64,000 nt of DNA. It comes from Austropuccinia psidii (taxonomy: Eukaryota; Basidiomycota; Pucciniomycetes; Pucciniales; Sphaerophragmiaceae). Positions 22,023 through 34,229 of the stretch are shown here, in pieces. The notes below the pieces were generated by a model. The model had not been told where the DNA came from. It saw only the letters and a list, made by a program, of their open reading frames with translations, and did no database searches. The DNA is taken from assembly GCA_023105745.1 (NCBI GenBank), contig JALGQZ010000006.1, positions 33,557,686-33,621,685 on the forward strand, written 5' to 3'. Position numbers and translations under genes: made by a program. Numbering within the stretch: position 1 is the first letter of the stretch; each line of letters starts with the position of its first letter.

Positions 22023-23940
22023 ATGGCATATATACATGGGACAGCCACAAAGATGACTGTTTGTATTGACAATGCTCAACACCCATTGATAATTGAAAGT
22101 GGAGCACAATTCTTAAGAGTGGCCAAATATTATCTGGATAACCACTTCCAAAATTGGAAAAAGCGGCTCTTGCCAACCAAGGAATTTCTTTTAAAAGTGC
22201 ATCAGAAAAGATGACATCCATTGGGACAATTATCAAAGAAATCATTATACCCTGTAGGAAAGGTAATATCAGACTCAACCCAGAGTTTCTTGTACTTGAA
22301 GAGGCCCACATCCAAGGATTTTTTCAGGGAAAAGACCACCAGAGGATGTATGGCATTTTTATTCACAATAGTAAAAACAGGCATATTAAAATACGTAAAA
22401 ACAAGGAAAAGAAATTTTCACTTAATATATACCAAATATCTACCCATGACCCCCTAGAATAATTACTGAATGAATTCAGAGAGGGTCAATTCAGCACCAA
22501 CCTCACCAGTAAACAGAAACTTAGTTTACTGAAAATGCTGAGGAAAAACAGACCAGCATTTGCCATTGGTGGCAAAGCTTTAGGAAAAATCAGAGGCCAT
22601 GATATAGAACTATATCTAGATGTGGAAAGACCTTATCCACCAATGCTGAGAAGACCTCCATACCCAGAAAGCCTGGAGCCTAGAAATGAAAGTGATAAAC
22701 ACATCAATTAACTCCTAGAAATTGATGTCATCAGGACAATACAACATAATGAAATAGTGGAAATCACCAATCCTGTCCTTATCACCTGGCATGATGGCAA
22801 ATCTAGGTTGCGTAGAGATTTCAGAGCCCTGAATAACTACACAAAAGCTGATAGGTAACCTATACCAAAGATACCTCATGCCCTGGAAAAGCTGGCAAAA
22901 GCCAAATATATAAAAAAGATGGATTGTATGAAAGGCTTTCATCAGAATGGAGCTATACCAAAATACATGAAGTTACTAAGAATTATATGCCATATAGGTA
23001 TGTATGAGTACACCAGGATGACATTTGGCATCAACAATGCCCCAGCCCATTTCCAAAGTATGATAGACACAATATTTCAAGAAGAAATATTGGAAGGCTG
23101 GATGGTGGTATATATTGATAACATCATTATATACTCAGAAGCATGGGAAGACCATGTGCAGTATATATACACAGTCCTTAGTAAATGCACACTAATCAAT
23201 CTGAAAGTTTCACTTAAGAAGTGTAATTTTGGCCAAAAAGAACTGTTGGCATTAGGACATAAAGTCTCAGGTCTTAGTCTGGCCATAGTTCAGAACAAAT
23301 TAGCAGCAGTAATGCAAAAATGGTTACCAAAGAACATCAAATAGATGCAATATTTCCTGGGGTTTGCTAGCTACTACAGAAGCCCAATCAAAAGCTTTTC
23401 CAATATAACTAGTTTTATATAGAATTTATGCTCAAAGGATGTGGTTTTTGAGATCAACAAGGAAAGGAGGGATGCATATGGGAGGATCAAAAATGAAGTC
23501 ACTAATGCACCTGTCCTCATCTTACCTGATTTTGAACTGCAATTAAGGTTATACATTGATGCAGCTTTTAGTCAAGGATTAGGGGCAGCCCTTCACCAAA
23601 GACAAATTGTGGATGGTGAACAAAGAGATGGAGTAATATGTTACATCTCTAGGAAACAGAATGATTAAGAGGCCAGGTATGGTGCTACCCAGACTTAATT
23701 CTAATGCCTAGTCTGGGCCCTAGAAAAACTTCACTATTATCTGGAGGGTTCAGTATTTGAAGTCTACACAGACTGCACAGCCTTGAAGTCTTTACTTAAC
23801 ATGAAGAATACTAATAGGCAAATGTTGCTATGGCAAATAGCCATCCATTAGTATAGAGGTAACATGACCATCATATACAAAGAAGGCAAAAGCCACACGA
23901 ATGCAGATGGCCACTGGATAATGTCAAAAGCAACCCAGCT
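22023..23940 (+). pseudogene. Gypsy element A protease, reverse transcriptase and RNase H, decayed
   Basis: Protease: 22,023-22,214 carries HPLIIESGAQF, the active-site region with the catalytic Asp changed to Glu. RT: from about 22,460; recognisable PYPPMLRRPPYPESL, DVIRTIQHNEIVE, GKSRLRRDFRALNNYTKADR, KKMDCMKGFHQNG (first catalytic Asp kept), FGINNAPAHFQ, then YIDN at about 23,110, where the second Asp of YxDD is Asn, and FLGFASYYR. RNase H: 23,441-23,668 with LYIDAAFSQGLGAALHQR (Asp kept); then, after stops, CLVWALEKLHYYLEG and VYTDCTALKSLLNMK up to KSHTNADG. In-frame stops interrupt at least at 22,711, 22,857 and 23,341. Enzymatically dead by several independent lesions. Confidence 0.92.
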
Positions 23941-23979
23941 TATGACCCTGAAGTAGCAGCCAAAATTCCTATCCATTTC

Positions 23980-25680
23980 ATGGAAATAGACAGGAGGAAA
24001 AACTTCAAATTTTCTGAATGGGCACCGGAAGGTGGTACCCCAGACAGTACAGACACTGAATCAGAAGGAACAGAAACTCCCATATTGGGGATACGCTCCT
24101 CAGAACTACACAATGAGCTCTTCAGTGCATTAATAATAACTTATGACAAACACAAACAGTTTGGCATACTGTTGCAACTCCTTCAACAGAAATACAGAAG
24201 CCCATAACTGGAATCCCAGTTAGAAGAACTCTGGTTGAGGGGCTATAGGGATTACAAGTTTTTCCTTATAGATGGACTACTCTATCACAGAGAGAATCAT
24301 ACAAGTGCCCTCAATTTGATAGACAGGGACTACATATCTTTGATCCTGGAAGAATGCCATGACTGCCCCTATATGGGACAAATGAGTGAAGGCAGGACCA
24401 AAAAAAGGGTAGCAAGCACAGCTTGGTGGCCCAAATGGGAACAAGAGTTGAGTGAATATATCAAAATTTGTGAAATATTCTACAAGGCTAACAGAGATAA
24501 TGGGAAGAAATATGGGCTAATTCAATACATAGAAGAACCCAAACACCCACGGAAAACCATCAACATGGACTGGGTTGCAGGACTTGTCCCAGGAGGAAAA
24601 GAAAATTTCAATTCTTTCCTAGTCATAGTTGATAGGTACAGTAAAATTGTAAGGCTCCTGCCATGTCATAAGGAAGACACAGCAATGGATAGAGCTTTGT
24701 TATTTTGGAATAACATAATATCCACATGTGGTGTCCCAAAAATCATCATTAGTGATAGGGACCCAAAATTCACATCAGAATTTTGGACCAACCTCTATGA
24801 CATTCTGGGTACAAACCTTTCATTTTATACAGCTTATCATCCACAGACAGATGGTTTAGCTAAAAAGATGATCCAAAAAATGGAGGAGATCCTCTGAAGA
24901 TTCTGTTCATATGGCATGTAATATAAGGACCATGAAGGATATACCCATCACTGGGTTACACTTCTACTAGTCCAATTGGCTTATAACACAAGCCAGCACT
25001 CTAACACAGGGAAATCATCCTCACTGGTAGAAAAAGGGTGGAACCACCTATTTCCTGTGGAGCACCTGAGTAAAAATCTTCCAACTATCCACCCCACAGC
25101 CAAAGACATCCATGATATGTGAAAGAGAGCTTGTGACACACCTGCCAAGTGCACAGCTGAGGCTGAAGAATACAACAAGCAGACGTATGACAATACACAC
25201 ATGGAGCCAGACTTCATGGAAGGGGCCCATGTGTTAGTGTCTACACTGAAATTCAATAATTTCAAGGGACCAAAGAAAGTGATAGACTAATCTGTGGGGC
25301 CCTTCACTATCTTTAAACTGATAGGGAAAATTGCAGTTCAGGTTAGAATTACAGAGGAATTCTGCAGGAAACACCCATTATTCCCAGTGTTTGGTCAAAC
25401 CATACTTCCAGACAGGAGGGGACAAGTTCCCCTGAATAAAGAAGACAACCACTCCACCAGAAATAGTGGAAGTGGAAGACTTCCTGGCCCTGTGAAGAAA
25501 CTAATCAAGGCCAGGAAGATTAGACTGAATGGTAAAGACCAAAGACAATATTTGGTCACATTTAAAAACCAGACAGAAGACAAAGACCAATGGTTGGCAG
25601 AGGATGCCATACCAGATGGAAAACTTAATATAAGGAGATTAAGGGCCTCTAGGAGGACTGAAAAGGAGTCTCATCAATAA
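23980..25680 (+). pseudogene. Gypsy element A integrase and chromodomain, decayed
   Basis: 24,235-24,897 is a 220-residue integrase piece. The zinc-finger region reads [13 protein letters not shown]...CEIFYKANR, where the second His and last Cys of HHCC are replaced. The core has NMDWVAG (first Asp), [15 protein letters not shown] (second Asp) and [11 protein letters not shown], where the catalytic Glu of the usual DGLAERM is Lys. It stops at 24,897. Remaining integrase follows in other frames (GKSSSLVEKGWN..., FMEGAHVLVST). The last frame, 25,294-25,680, is intact: GPFTIFKLIGK (GPF module), then a chromodomain (RKIRLNGKDQRQYLVTFKNQ...DQWLAED). Relatives use the chromodomain to target insertion to marked chromatin. 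A purine run (GGAGGAAGAG) lies between this stop and the 3' LTR. Confidence 0.92.
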
Positions 25681-25704
25681 TGAGCCTTTTTTGGAGGAAG
25701 AGTA

Positions 25705-26142
25705 TGTTAGCCTGTGACTCAAAACCAGAGCACAAGCATGACAGACAAATACCATAAACCAATGGAAAAGCTAAGACACCACCACAACATGGAGCTGAGC
25801 CAAACCAGCCCAAAAGATATCAAAAGAAAGACGAAACTCACCTCTTTCCAAATATACAAGTCCCATAATCATAGGAAAAAGAATAACAAAGTTATTCCTG
25901 CTCAAAGTTGCTGCTGAACATAAACCTTAATTGTAACCTCTCATCTGAAATCCAGAGGAAGAGGCTTAACCCCAGCAGATGTCTATTTGAATTGAAGCTC
26001 TAAGTCAGGGCTATCTAATGGTACTAGCCAAATTGAGCTAATACCAAAAATACAGACATTATGGCCAAGATAAGGTGAAGTATGGGTGAATAAAATATTC
26101 ACCTCTCATCTCAACTCTACAGCTTTAGTCTGAGACACTTGA
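25705..26142 (+). repeat. 3' LTR of element A, truncated
   Basis: Starts TGTTAGCCTGTGACTC two bases after the polypurine tract of element A and follows the 5' LTR (17,504 onward) for about 438 bases. It stops at GAGACACTTGA, where a second LTR start takes over. The remaining ~960 bases are missing. Confidence 0.85.
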
Positions 26143-26510
26143 TGTCAGCCTGTGACTCAAAACCAGAGCACAAGCATGACAGCCAAAATACCATAAACCA
26201 ATGGTATAGCCAAGATACCACCAAAACATGGAGCTGGGCCAAATCAGCTCAAAAGGTATCAAACGAAAGAGGAAACTCACCCCTTTCTGAAAATATAAGT
26301 CCCATCACCATAGGACAAAGAATAACAAAGTTATTCCTGCTCAAAGTTATGGCGGAGCATAAACCTTAATTTTCACCTCTCATCTAAGATCCAGAAGGAG
26401 AGGCTTAACCCCATAGAATGGGTATTCAAAATAAAGCTTTAAGCCAGGCCTATCCAATAGTACTAGCCAAACTGAGCTAGCACCAGTATTACATGAGTTA
26501 TGGCCAAATA
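26143..26510 (+). repeat. Second truncated family A LTR, directly after the first
   Basis: A new LTR start (TGTCAGCCTGTGACTC) lies 438 bases after the previous one. It matches LTR positions 1 to about 370 and breaks after GTTATGGCCAAATA. The two partial LTRs in tandem suggest nested insertion followed by deletion, or unequal recombination. Confidence 0.85.
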
Positions 26511-26726
26511 AAGAGATTTATCGTTATTAACCACGTAGTAATAGTAGTAATAAAAATTGGTATAAGACATATACCACTGAGAAAAAATATAATAAGATAT
26601 ATATTATATATTTTTAAGAGATTTTACACCTAGAAAAAAAGATAAAACAAATGTTAGAATAGAGAATAAGTGAAAAAACACACTTTTAAGGTCCAAAAAA
26701 GATCAAAAAAGTACAGGCCCCCAAAA
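26511..26726 (-). other. Leader stub of an inverted family A element
   Basis: Read on the minus strand, this begins after the inverted LTR with three bases and then TGGGGGCCTG (complement of 26,714-26,723), the family A primer binding site. AT-rich leader similar to 18,905 and 50,592 onward follows. It ends abruptly at the junction with the preceding LTR fragment, so only about 210 bases of this element's interior remain. Confidence 0.8.
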
Positions 26727-28161
26727 TGTCAGGCTGAGTCTATGATGAAGCAGTAATTAAGCTATTTACAACTTCAACTACAACTGTGACATGGTGATAA
26801 AGGTTTAAAGCAAAGGTATATAATGATAATAAGGGTTTATGAAGAAAATAAGAGGGCTTTACTATTGTGGAATAGTGGAGGTGAGCGCTGTTGAAAGCCC
26901 TGGGTGTAGCTTTGCCTGTTGGATTACAATAATAAAGACTGCAATACTTAAATTCAAAGTATACCTGATTATTTTCCAAGATTATAACTGTTTTTGACAG
27001 TTGTACTACGTAGGAATTCAAGAGCGGGATGTGGAAACCTTTTCTGGCTTTGAAAAGGCCCCTTTTTATCCTGAAGTGGGGTGGAAAGGCTTCTAGGCCT
27101 TTCCACGTAGAGGAAGTGATGATTTTCACTCTCCAGGACAGGCTTGTGGTTTGAAAAAGACCTGTATTGCCTTTATGGGGCTCAGATGTGGTTTTGAAAC
27201 CACATCTGGGCAGTTTTCACCAATACAGGGTGAAAACGCTCATCTGGGGACCACACAGCCTGATTCTGACGTGTATGACATGTAGAATGCTGTACAGAAC
27301 CTGTATGGGACCCCAGTATTGAATTAACTATGAGTTATAAAAGTAAAAACAAGCTTGTTTGTCTGTTTGACACCTCATAATCATGGTTATGGGATATTAT
27401 CCCATGGTAAGGGTGTATTGGCAAAACTGTGGGATTTTGACCTTAAAATAGCCATACCTTTGTCAGTTTTTGAGATATAAGCCTCAAAGCTGGCTCAGTG
27501 TGTAGCCCTGTATGTGTTATAAACAATGGTACCTCATTTGATATGGTTATCATTAAATATGGCAAAGTTATCCCATGTATAAGAATTTTGTACATATGCG
27601 TGGTTTTAGGCAAAATCTATATTGGGCTTGTTTGCCTTATAACTTTTGTTATAGATTGGACATGGGTGAAGGAATGGCACCATCAGACAGCCCTGATTGT
27701 GCTCTTTCCAAAAAGACCCCACTTTAGGTATCTCACACTAAAACTGTGAACGTTATATGGGAGGTGAATACTCTATTCACCCTTATTTGGCCGGAATTTG
27801 GCCATAACTTCAGTAATACTGGTGCTAGCTCATTTTTGCTGGAACCATTTGATAGCTAGGACTTAGAGCTTCATTTTGAATACCCCTTTGATGGGGTTAG
27901 GCCTCTTACTCTGTATTTCAGAAGAGAGGTGAGATTTAAGGTTTATGCTCAGCAACAACTTTGAGCAGGAAGAACTTTGTTATTCTTTGTCCTATGTTGA
28001 TGGGACTTGTATATTTGGAAAGGGGTAGGTTTCTCCTTTTGTTTGATAAATTTTGAGATTATTTGGCTCAGCTCCATGTTTTGGTGGTATCTTGGCTATA
28101 CCATTGATTTATGGTATCTGGCTGTCATGCTTGTGCTCTGATTTTGAGACACAGGCTGACA
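26727..28161 (-). repeat. Full-length inverted family A LTR (5' LTR of a truncated element)
   Basis: 1,435-bp LTR in reverse orientation. It runs from the complement of GGCTGACA (28,161) to TGTCAGGCTGAGTC (26,727). The primer binding site on its left shows it was the 5' LTR of a minus-oriented element. It holds the best preserved copy of the family hairpin, CAGATGTGGTTT-TG-AAACCACATCTG (27,183-27,208). Confidence 0.9.
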
Positions 28162-28520
28162 CCTCCAATATGCCACTGAACAAGAAGCTGCTATATCCAA
28201 TCCAATTTTTTCATATTGTAATGGGAAACTTGGTCCACCAACCCTTGATAATATGAGGCAGACCCAGAATTCAGATGGGTGCATCCACATTTTTTCCACC
28301 TTGCCTGGATATATGCCCCAAATTATATATGTAAATTATGGATACAAGTGGTCCATGAGCTGACACACCATCCACATAACCACTGGCCATCACCCTTTTG
28401 ACCTATTACTTCCTCTCATATAATATTCTTCAGCTCACATTTTGGAAGTTGATTCCCTTTAGCTAAACCTTCCTGATCATATTATTTCCCACTTTCCCCA
28501 AATAATTCATAATAGCCTTA
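28162..28520. other. No recognisable gene
   Basis: Spacer between the inverted LTR and the helicase pseudogene. I see no coding, RNA or repeat feature. Confidence 0.4.
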
Positions 28521-30780
28521 ATGTCAACCCCTTCAAAACCACTTTGCATTGGGGTGATTCATATTTGTATTCCAATAAATAGTTATATCTCCTTAGTTAG
28601 TCTTCATTCCCACTTACCTTTATGGATTATCCTATGGCACAATCAACATCCTGTCTTCATATATCTCCCAGATAAGCTCACTACTAATGGATCTCTCCCT
28701 GAACCCCTTTCTAAAACATTGATACCATATCTTGGGGCACCACAGACTTTCATGGACTGTGGTCCTGGTGGGGCCTGGATTGAAAATTGCCAATCCAATC
28801 ATACTCAAACATTATTTGTTGAGGGTGTATTGATGACTGATCAGAATGACCCTTCCTCATCCTAACAACCTAATCTTGTGTTGATGTTCTTCACATGGTA
28901 CCCAAATATTCTGTTCATAACTGAAAGTTTTCTAAATTAAGACTTCAAGCTCAAAACTCCCAGGGAATATGATAGTAATTCTCATAGTCAATTTCAAATT
29001 TTTACTCCCACATCTCCCCCTTCAAAACTGACTCCACCCTCATATCCAGCTCTCTTTTTTTTGACATTAAAGCAAAAACTGATACAATTTCCCAGTGGAT
29101 CAAACATTCCCATGATTCAAGCCCTGCTCCTTTCTCACCTAAAAAATGGACTTACTTTTCTTTGGGATCAAGAGATCCCCAATGAACAATCTGTCTGTAA
29201 CCTTTGGGCCACCCCACCCCCTGGATCCACATTTAATGCCAGGCACATAATTACAAACAAGGCGGTCAGCTCATTTTAATCCCTTTTGGCCAATGCCCCT
29301 GTTGGTGGACTGCTTGCCGATTATATGGGATTAGGTAAAACCATTCAGGCCATACCACTAATTGGTACCTCCAAGGAGCAGCTAGTTACCAGCCCCTGAA
29401 GCTCCACACCCACCTTGCTTAATCACCAACTGGAAATCAGAAATATCCAAGCATGCTCAGGCTGGAGCACTGAAAGCCAGCATCTACTATGGCCCCACTT
29501 GTCACTCATTATCTGAGGCCAAATTCCTTCCATGTGATATGATCATAGCTTCTTACAATACTATCACACAGGAATTTAAACAAACAAATCCTTCAAAATC
29601 ATGCATTTTGTCAATCAATTGGCATTGTATAATTTTGGATGAAGCACAGTGAGTGTCTGATTTTTTGAAAAATAAAATTAGCTATTATATCCAATAACCC
29701 TTCCCCCATCTTATAGCTATATTTGCTCTCAATACATCACCACTCACCATTCCATGAATGGCCTCAAATCATCTTTCAAATATGTTTAATAGGCACACCC
29801 ATTAACAACACCATTTATGAACTTTTGGTCATAATATCATTCATCACCCAACCACAGAGCTCAGATCAAGATAGATTTTAACCTTTTATCCTGAATAGTC
29901 TTTCCAAAGGTAGCAATAATATTTTTCATTTGGCATTGTGCCAAACCAAACTGACACATCTCAAATCTCTCCCCACTATCAGCCATCACTAAGAACTGCT
30001 CCCACTTAACCCAGAAATTCCGCAACAATATTCTGCATTATACAAAGAATTCCTATCATCAAAAACAACAGGACCAGGGGAATTTTTCAGAATTATTGAT
30101 AAGATGAATGTATGTTGTGACCATAAAATAATTCTTAACACAATGGCAGATCAGGGCTTGGTAGAACATGAGGGTGGAGAACTCAGCATAACTCAAAAAT
30201 TACCCAAACCATTGTGGATGTGGAAACATGCATGATGAGTAGTAAAATTGAACACCTACTCAAAATCTTACTGAAGAACAAACAATCAAAGTGTGGTCAA
30301 TCCAAATTAGTTGTTTACTCACAATGGACCAAATTTCTTGATTTTTGAGTAAATTCTAATATTTCTCCATTCCCAATTAAATTCACTTGACCACCTCTTT
30401 TAGCAAAATTGGTATTGTACTTGCCCATCACTCTATCCTTTCAGCACAAATTTATGGAAAAATTGCAGCAAGAGCTCAGGAGAAGTCCCTGGAGAAATTC
30501 TTCAATAATCCTGAATGTTGGGTACTCATTTCAAATATTTCCACAGCTGGAACAGGCCTCAACATCACTTGCGCTAATATTGTCAGCTTAATGGTGAAGG
30601 GACCCCCAGAATTTCACCCAAATTTTCCAACACTGATATTCACCTTTCCAGGAGCCCAATTGGAATACAGCCATTAAGGCTCAGGCTGTTGATCATCTCC
30701 ATTTTATTGGACAACAGAAACATGTGAATGTTATTCACTATATCACTCCTCATTCAGTTGGGGTCAACCTGCGGAAGGTA
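28521..30780 (+). pseudogene. SNF2-family helicase/ATPase (Rad5/Rad16-like), decayed
   Basis: Former SNF2-type ATPase, a class that remodels chromatin or acts in DNA repair using ATP. Motifs in order over several frames: motif I GGLLADYMGLGKTIQAI at about 29,304-29,354 (Walker A Lys and Thr kept); a SYNTITQEFK stretch; motif II DEAQ at 29,638-29,649 (normally DEAH/DEGH); motif III LIGTPINN at about 29,786-29,809; motif V STAGTGLNIT near 30,540; and motif VI QAVDHLHFIGQQ at about 30,682-30,717, where the Arg of the usual R.HRIGQ is replaced. The N-terminal frame 28,521-28,865 contains GAPQTFMDCGPGGAWIENCQ, which I associate with repeated SNF2-like proteins of rusts. Multiple stops and frameshifts. 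It may be a dispersed repeat-borne copy rather than a host gene. Confidence 0.85.
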
Positions 30781-30789
30781 CCCTTTTGA

Positions 30790-31590
30790 GCTCATCTTTC
30801 TCCCTGATCATATTACTATTCTTAAATCTCACTCCATGGGAATTCCATATTACATCTACACATAGGTCCAAGAAAAGGAACAATAATTAACTGTGTGAGC
30901 CTTCCAGATATTGTCTAATTTTTGCTTAAAAAATTTGATAACTTCTTTTCACCCCATCACAGGTCCACAATTATGAACACCATGAGCTGGATTGAACTTC
31001 TTCAATATTTTCTAAATGAAAATGATTAATAGACCAATATTGATTAAGGACACAACAGTACATACAAAATCATATTGTTTATATTCTAGCCTATTTATCA
31101 GGCTGTTGCACCTTTAAGAAATCATCATCAGATTGTATTACAACGGCACAAAGTATTCACAAAAGATTAATATGTAACTGTTCTATACATTTATTGTACT
31201 TACTTATTGCAGAGCATCACTATTGGAACTAATAACTGGCATGATAAGTATCTTGAGGGTCAGATTCTGAATCTTACCACAACTTTTGAGTCAATCTTAA
31301 TCAAAAACCTGGAAAGATAGCCTTTCAGGAATATCACCATCATCTATGAATTGTATTTCTGGAAATCTATCAATACTTTTTTAATCTGATTTCAAAGCTC
31401 TGTGTCTCTATCAATTTTGAATACTAACTCATTAAATGAGTGTGAGCCTCAGCATAAGTCTACTTTGTGGTAGACTTGACTTCCATTTTTGACTACCTCC
31501 TCAGTATCTGAACATACCCAAGGGTTATTGATTTTGATTCTCAAATGGGAAATTTAGCCATATGAAACCATCCACAATGGGGCTCACAGG
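30790..31590. other. No recognisable gene
   Basis: AT-rich spacer after the helicase relic. I see no motif or repeat that I can support. Confidence 0.4.
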
Positions 31591-31599
31591 TCTGCACAT

Positions 31600-33250
31600 A
31601 ATGAATTATATTATCATCAGGATTACTTTACAATGATGAAAAATATAATATGTCTCACCCTTTGATGTATCTCTGAAAGTGTTTCATTCTCCTTCTTTTT
31701 TACCAAATACTATGCATCCTTTTGAATTGAATTCCATTCTCTTTTCAAATAAGATAATTATTGCTCCATTAAGTCTGCAATGACCCTGTAGTTATTATGA
31801 TCCTTGTTCCAACAGTAAAGATGATACTTGGTGCTGACAATTGCAAGCCAGAAGGTACATTAAAGCACCATAGACATCAACTTGTTTAATTTATGTTGCC
31901 ACAAGCTCTCCCAGCCCCAAGTGAATTATATCAGTCCTATCTTGTGGAACTCATCTTTTCAGTAGATTTGGAAACCCTGAGACTGCACTTGTGCTTATGG
32001 CAAATTGAAAACATCTTTGGGGACATATCCAAGATGACCATCCACTTGAATTGAAATTTCATGCTCTTCTGTTCTGGGTGGTGCTGGCAGTGAGGAAAAA
32101 TCCTTATCCTTTACTTTGAATAGGAACAGACAATGGGAATGTACTGCTGATCTCAATCCATGGACATTTTCAGGAAGCTCCACTTTCAGCCATCTTTGTT
32201 GCTCCTTCTGGCTTGCATGTTTTGCCACGCTGTGAGCTTTGCAAGCCTGGTCCCTTTGCTGTCTCATCTCTGATTGATCAAGCATACTATGGGTAAGGGG
32301 CATTTGAGGGTGGGTGAACTCACTGTTTGACTGAGTGCCCTCCTCATGCGCAGTGAAATTGTCCCTTCTTGGTTCATCATTTGTTTCACTTTAAGTCAGA
32401 GACATGTTCTCATCCTCATCATCAACAATTTTTTCTCTTTATGAGCTGGCATGACCCGTTCTTGGTTTGGAGGCATATGCATTATGACGTCCAGTGACTT
32501 TTCTTTATTGACCAGAGGCAATGATGAATAAATCTCATCATCTTCCATGAAAATCATCAGTTAATACATCAAAAATTAATGAATACTGGTCATACTCATG
32601 ATCTTCAATTATCTCCTGAGATCGGACTGTCTTTCCTTTAGGTGCCATATCTAGCCCATGAAACAAACATATCAGATTGTGAAAAGGTTTATACTCTGCA
32701 ATCAAAATGACTTACTTTGATGAAGCATCAATCCCGTATTTCCCTCTTAAAGGCCACTCCAAGTAAAATTTCCCAATGGTCTTTTTTATTGCCCACCATC
32801 AACCCGTTTCTCATGGCCCACATGAGCCTTAGATGCTGATGGAATATTGAGCAATGGCTGTCTACTGTTCCCAAGGGGTTCCTGGGACTACACAGAACTC
32901 TGATCAATATTAAGGAGGAAGCCATGTAGAAATTTGGATTGTGGATTAGCTTTTGATGAAATTTATGGTGTGCTTCCTGGTACCTCAGACACATGCATTT
33001 GTGTCCTAGTGGGAATTGGGGGAATTGGAGTGATGACAATATTTGGTATTGACCAAGTGCTTGAAGTTTGAGGCATTTCATTTCCCACATCAATGTTGAG
33101 ACCTGCTACATTCATTTAGGATGAAATAGGGCTTGTTAGTTGAATGTTGGGACTCATTGGTGACTGTGTTTGAACATATTCTATGCTAGATTCACTATTC
33201 AAGTCATTAACAGATCCTGAATGGGATTTATTGGGGTTGGAAGATGACAT
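31600..33250 (-). pseudogene. Unidentified decayed reading frame (hypothetical protein relic)
   Basis: Minus-strand sequence that looks formerly coding but that I cannot name. It begins with an ATG at about 33,250 (MSSSNPNKSHSGSV..., Ser/Asn-rich) and is followed by Pro/Ser-rich frames. Around 32,700-32,650 there is a possible intron start (GTAAGT) before an ATG reading MAPKGKTVRSQEIIEDHEYD. Its best frame is 31,995-32,303, 102 residues, with EMRQQRDQACKAHSVAKHASQKEQQRWLKVELPE and HEISIQVDGHLGYVPKDVFNLP. Downstream frames still look coherent (STKYHLYCWNKDHNNYRVIADLMEQ) to about 31,700. Stops break it at many points. It diverges from the transposase relic at 34.2 kb and could be a partner gene of that element, but nothing proves it. 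Confidence 0.45.
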
Positions 33251-34229
33251 AATGGATCAAATACTACATTAATATTTTTAGCTTGATAAAAAATTTCAGT
33301 ATTATGAAAAAATTTAGTCATATCAGATGAAACACTTTCAAATTTATAATAGAGAAATTAAATGAATATTGGGAACCAAGCCTATGGTGGAAGTCTAATA
33401 AGACTATTTTAGGAGCATTCACCTGGCCTAATCTTGAGCTCCTCCACTTTTGTTGGAACCCAAACTGCATTGCCCACCAGCATATAATGTGATATTTCCT
33501 TTATCTCAAAGTTGACCCATTTTACATTGGTAATCAGATTCAATAAACATTTCTAAACTGCTTTCATGCCCCCTACCTATTGTTGCATTTTGTGGATTAT
33601 CCAAACTGCAATTGGAAACTTCAAAAGTCCCAGGCATTCTATTTCTGTATAATGGTATATTTCTGAAGGATTTACCCACCAAAGATACATCACCTTTTGA
33701 AGAAAGGCAAGACATTCCAAATCACATAATAGCCAATTAAAAGCCCCCATGCACTCAACCCAAATACCAAGACCTTAGCTCCCCTCCCAACCATTATGTA
33801 ATAGAGTTGTATTCTTATATCTGGAATAAGGTATAAACCATGTATGATGCTGTGCCAGCATACATGGTTTGAATGTTAATACCATAAATTAAATGGTGAC
33901 ACATCACTAATGGAACCCCCCTCAAAGGCCACATCTACTTTATCTCCATGTGTAAATAAACTGTAATGTGTACAAGAGTTGAGTGGAAAGGCATTTTACC
34001 CAAGTACACTCCTAAGCAATTCCCCCAGCAATATGTGACACATTACTCTTTATCCCCTGAAGGTCACTCACCATTACAAATGGTATAAGATCCTCCACTG
34101 GATCAAATCATCATATCTCCTTCATAAGTAATCACTCAAATCTTTCTCAATCAATCACTCTCATAAATGATTGCATATCAGCCATAGATATTTATCAAAA
34201 TTGCAACCTTATTCACAATTCCCACAAAA
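33251..34229. other. No recognisable gene
   Basis: Spacer between two divergent relics. One minus-strand frame (33,506-33,715) shows no known motif. If the two relics belong to one CACTA-like element, this would be its central promoter region. Confidence 0.35.

Noticed and set aside
26740..27129. 129-codon minus-strand frame
   Set aside because: It lies inside the inverted family A LTR and has no motif.
32728..33093. 121-codon minus-strand frame
   Set aside because: It overlaps the better, broken frames of the unidentified relic; start and composition look like a shifted reading of the same sequence.
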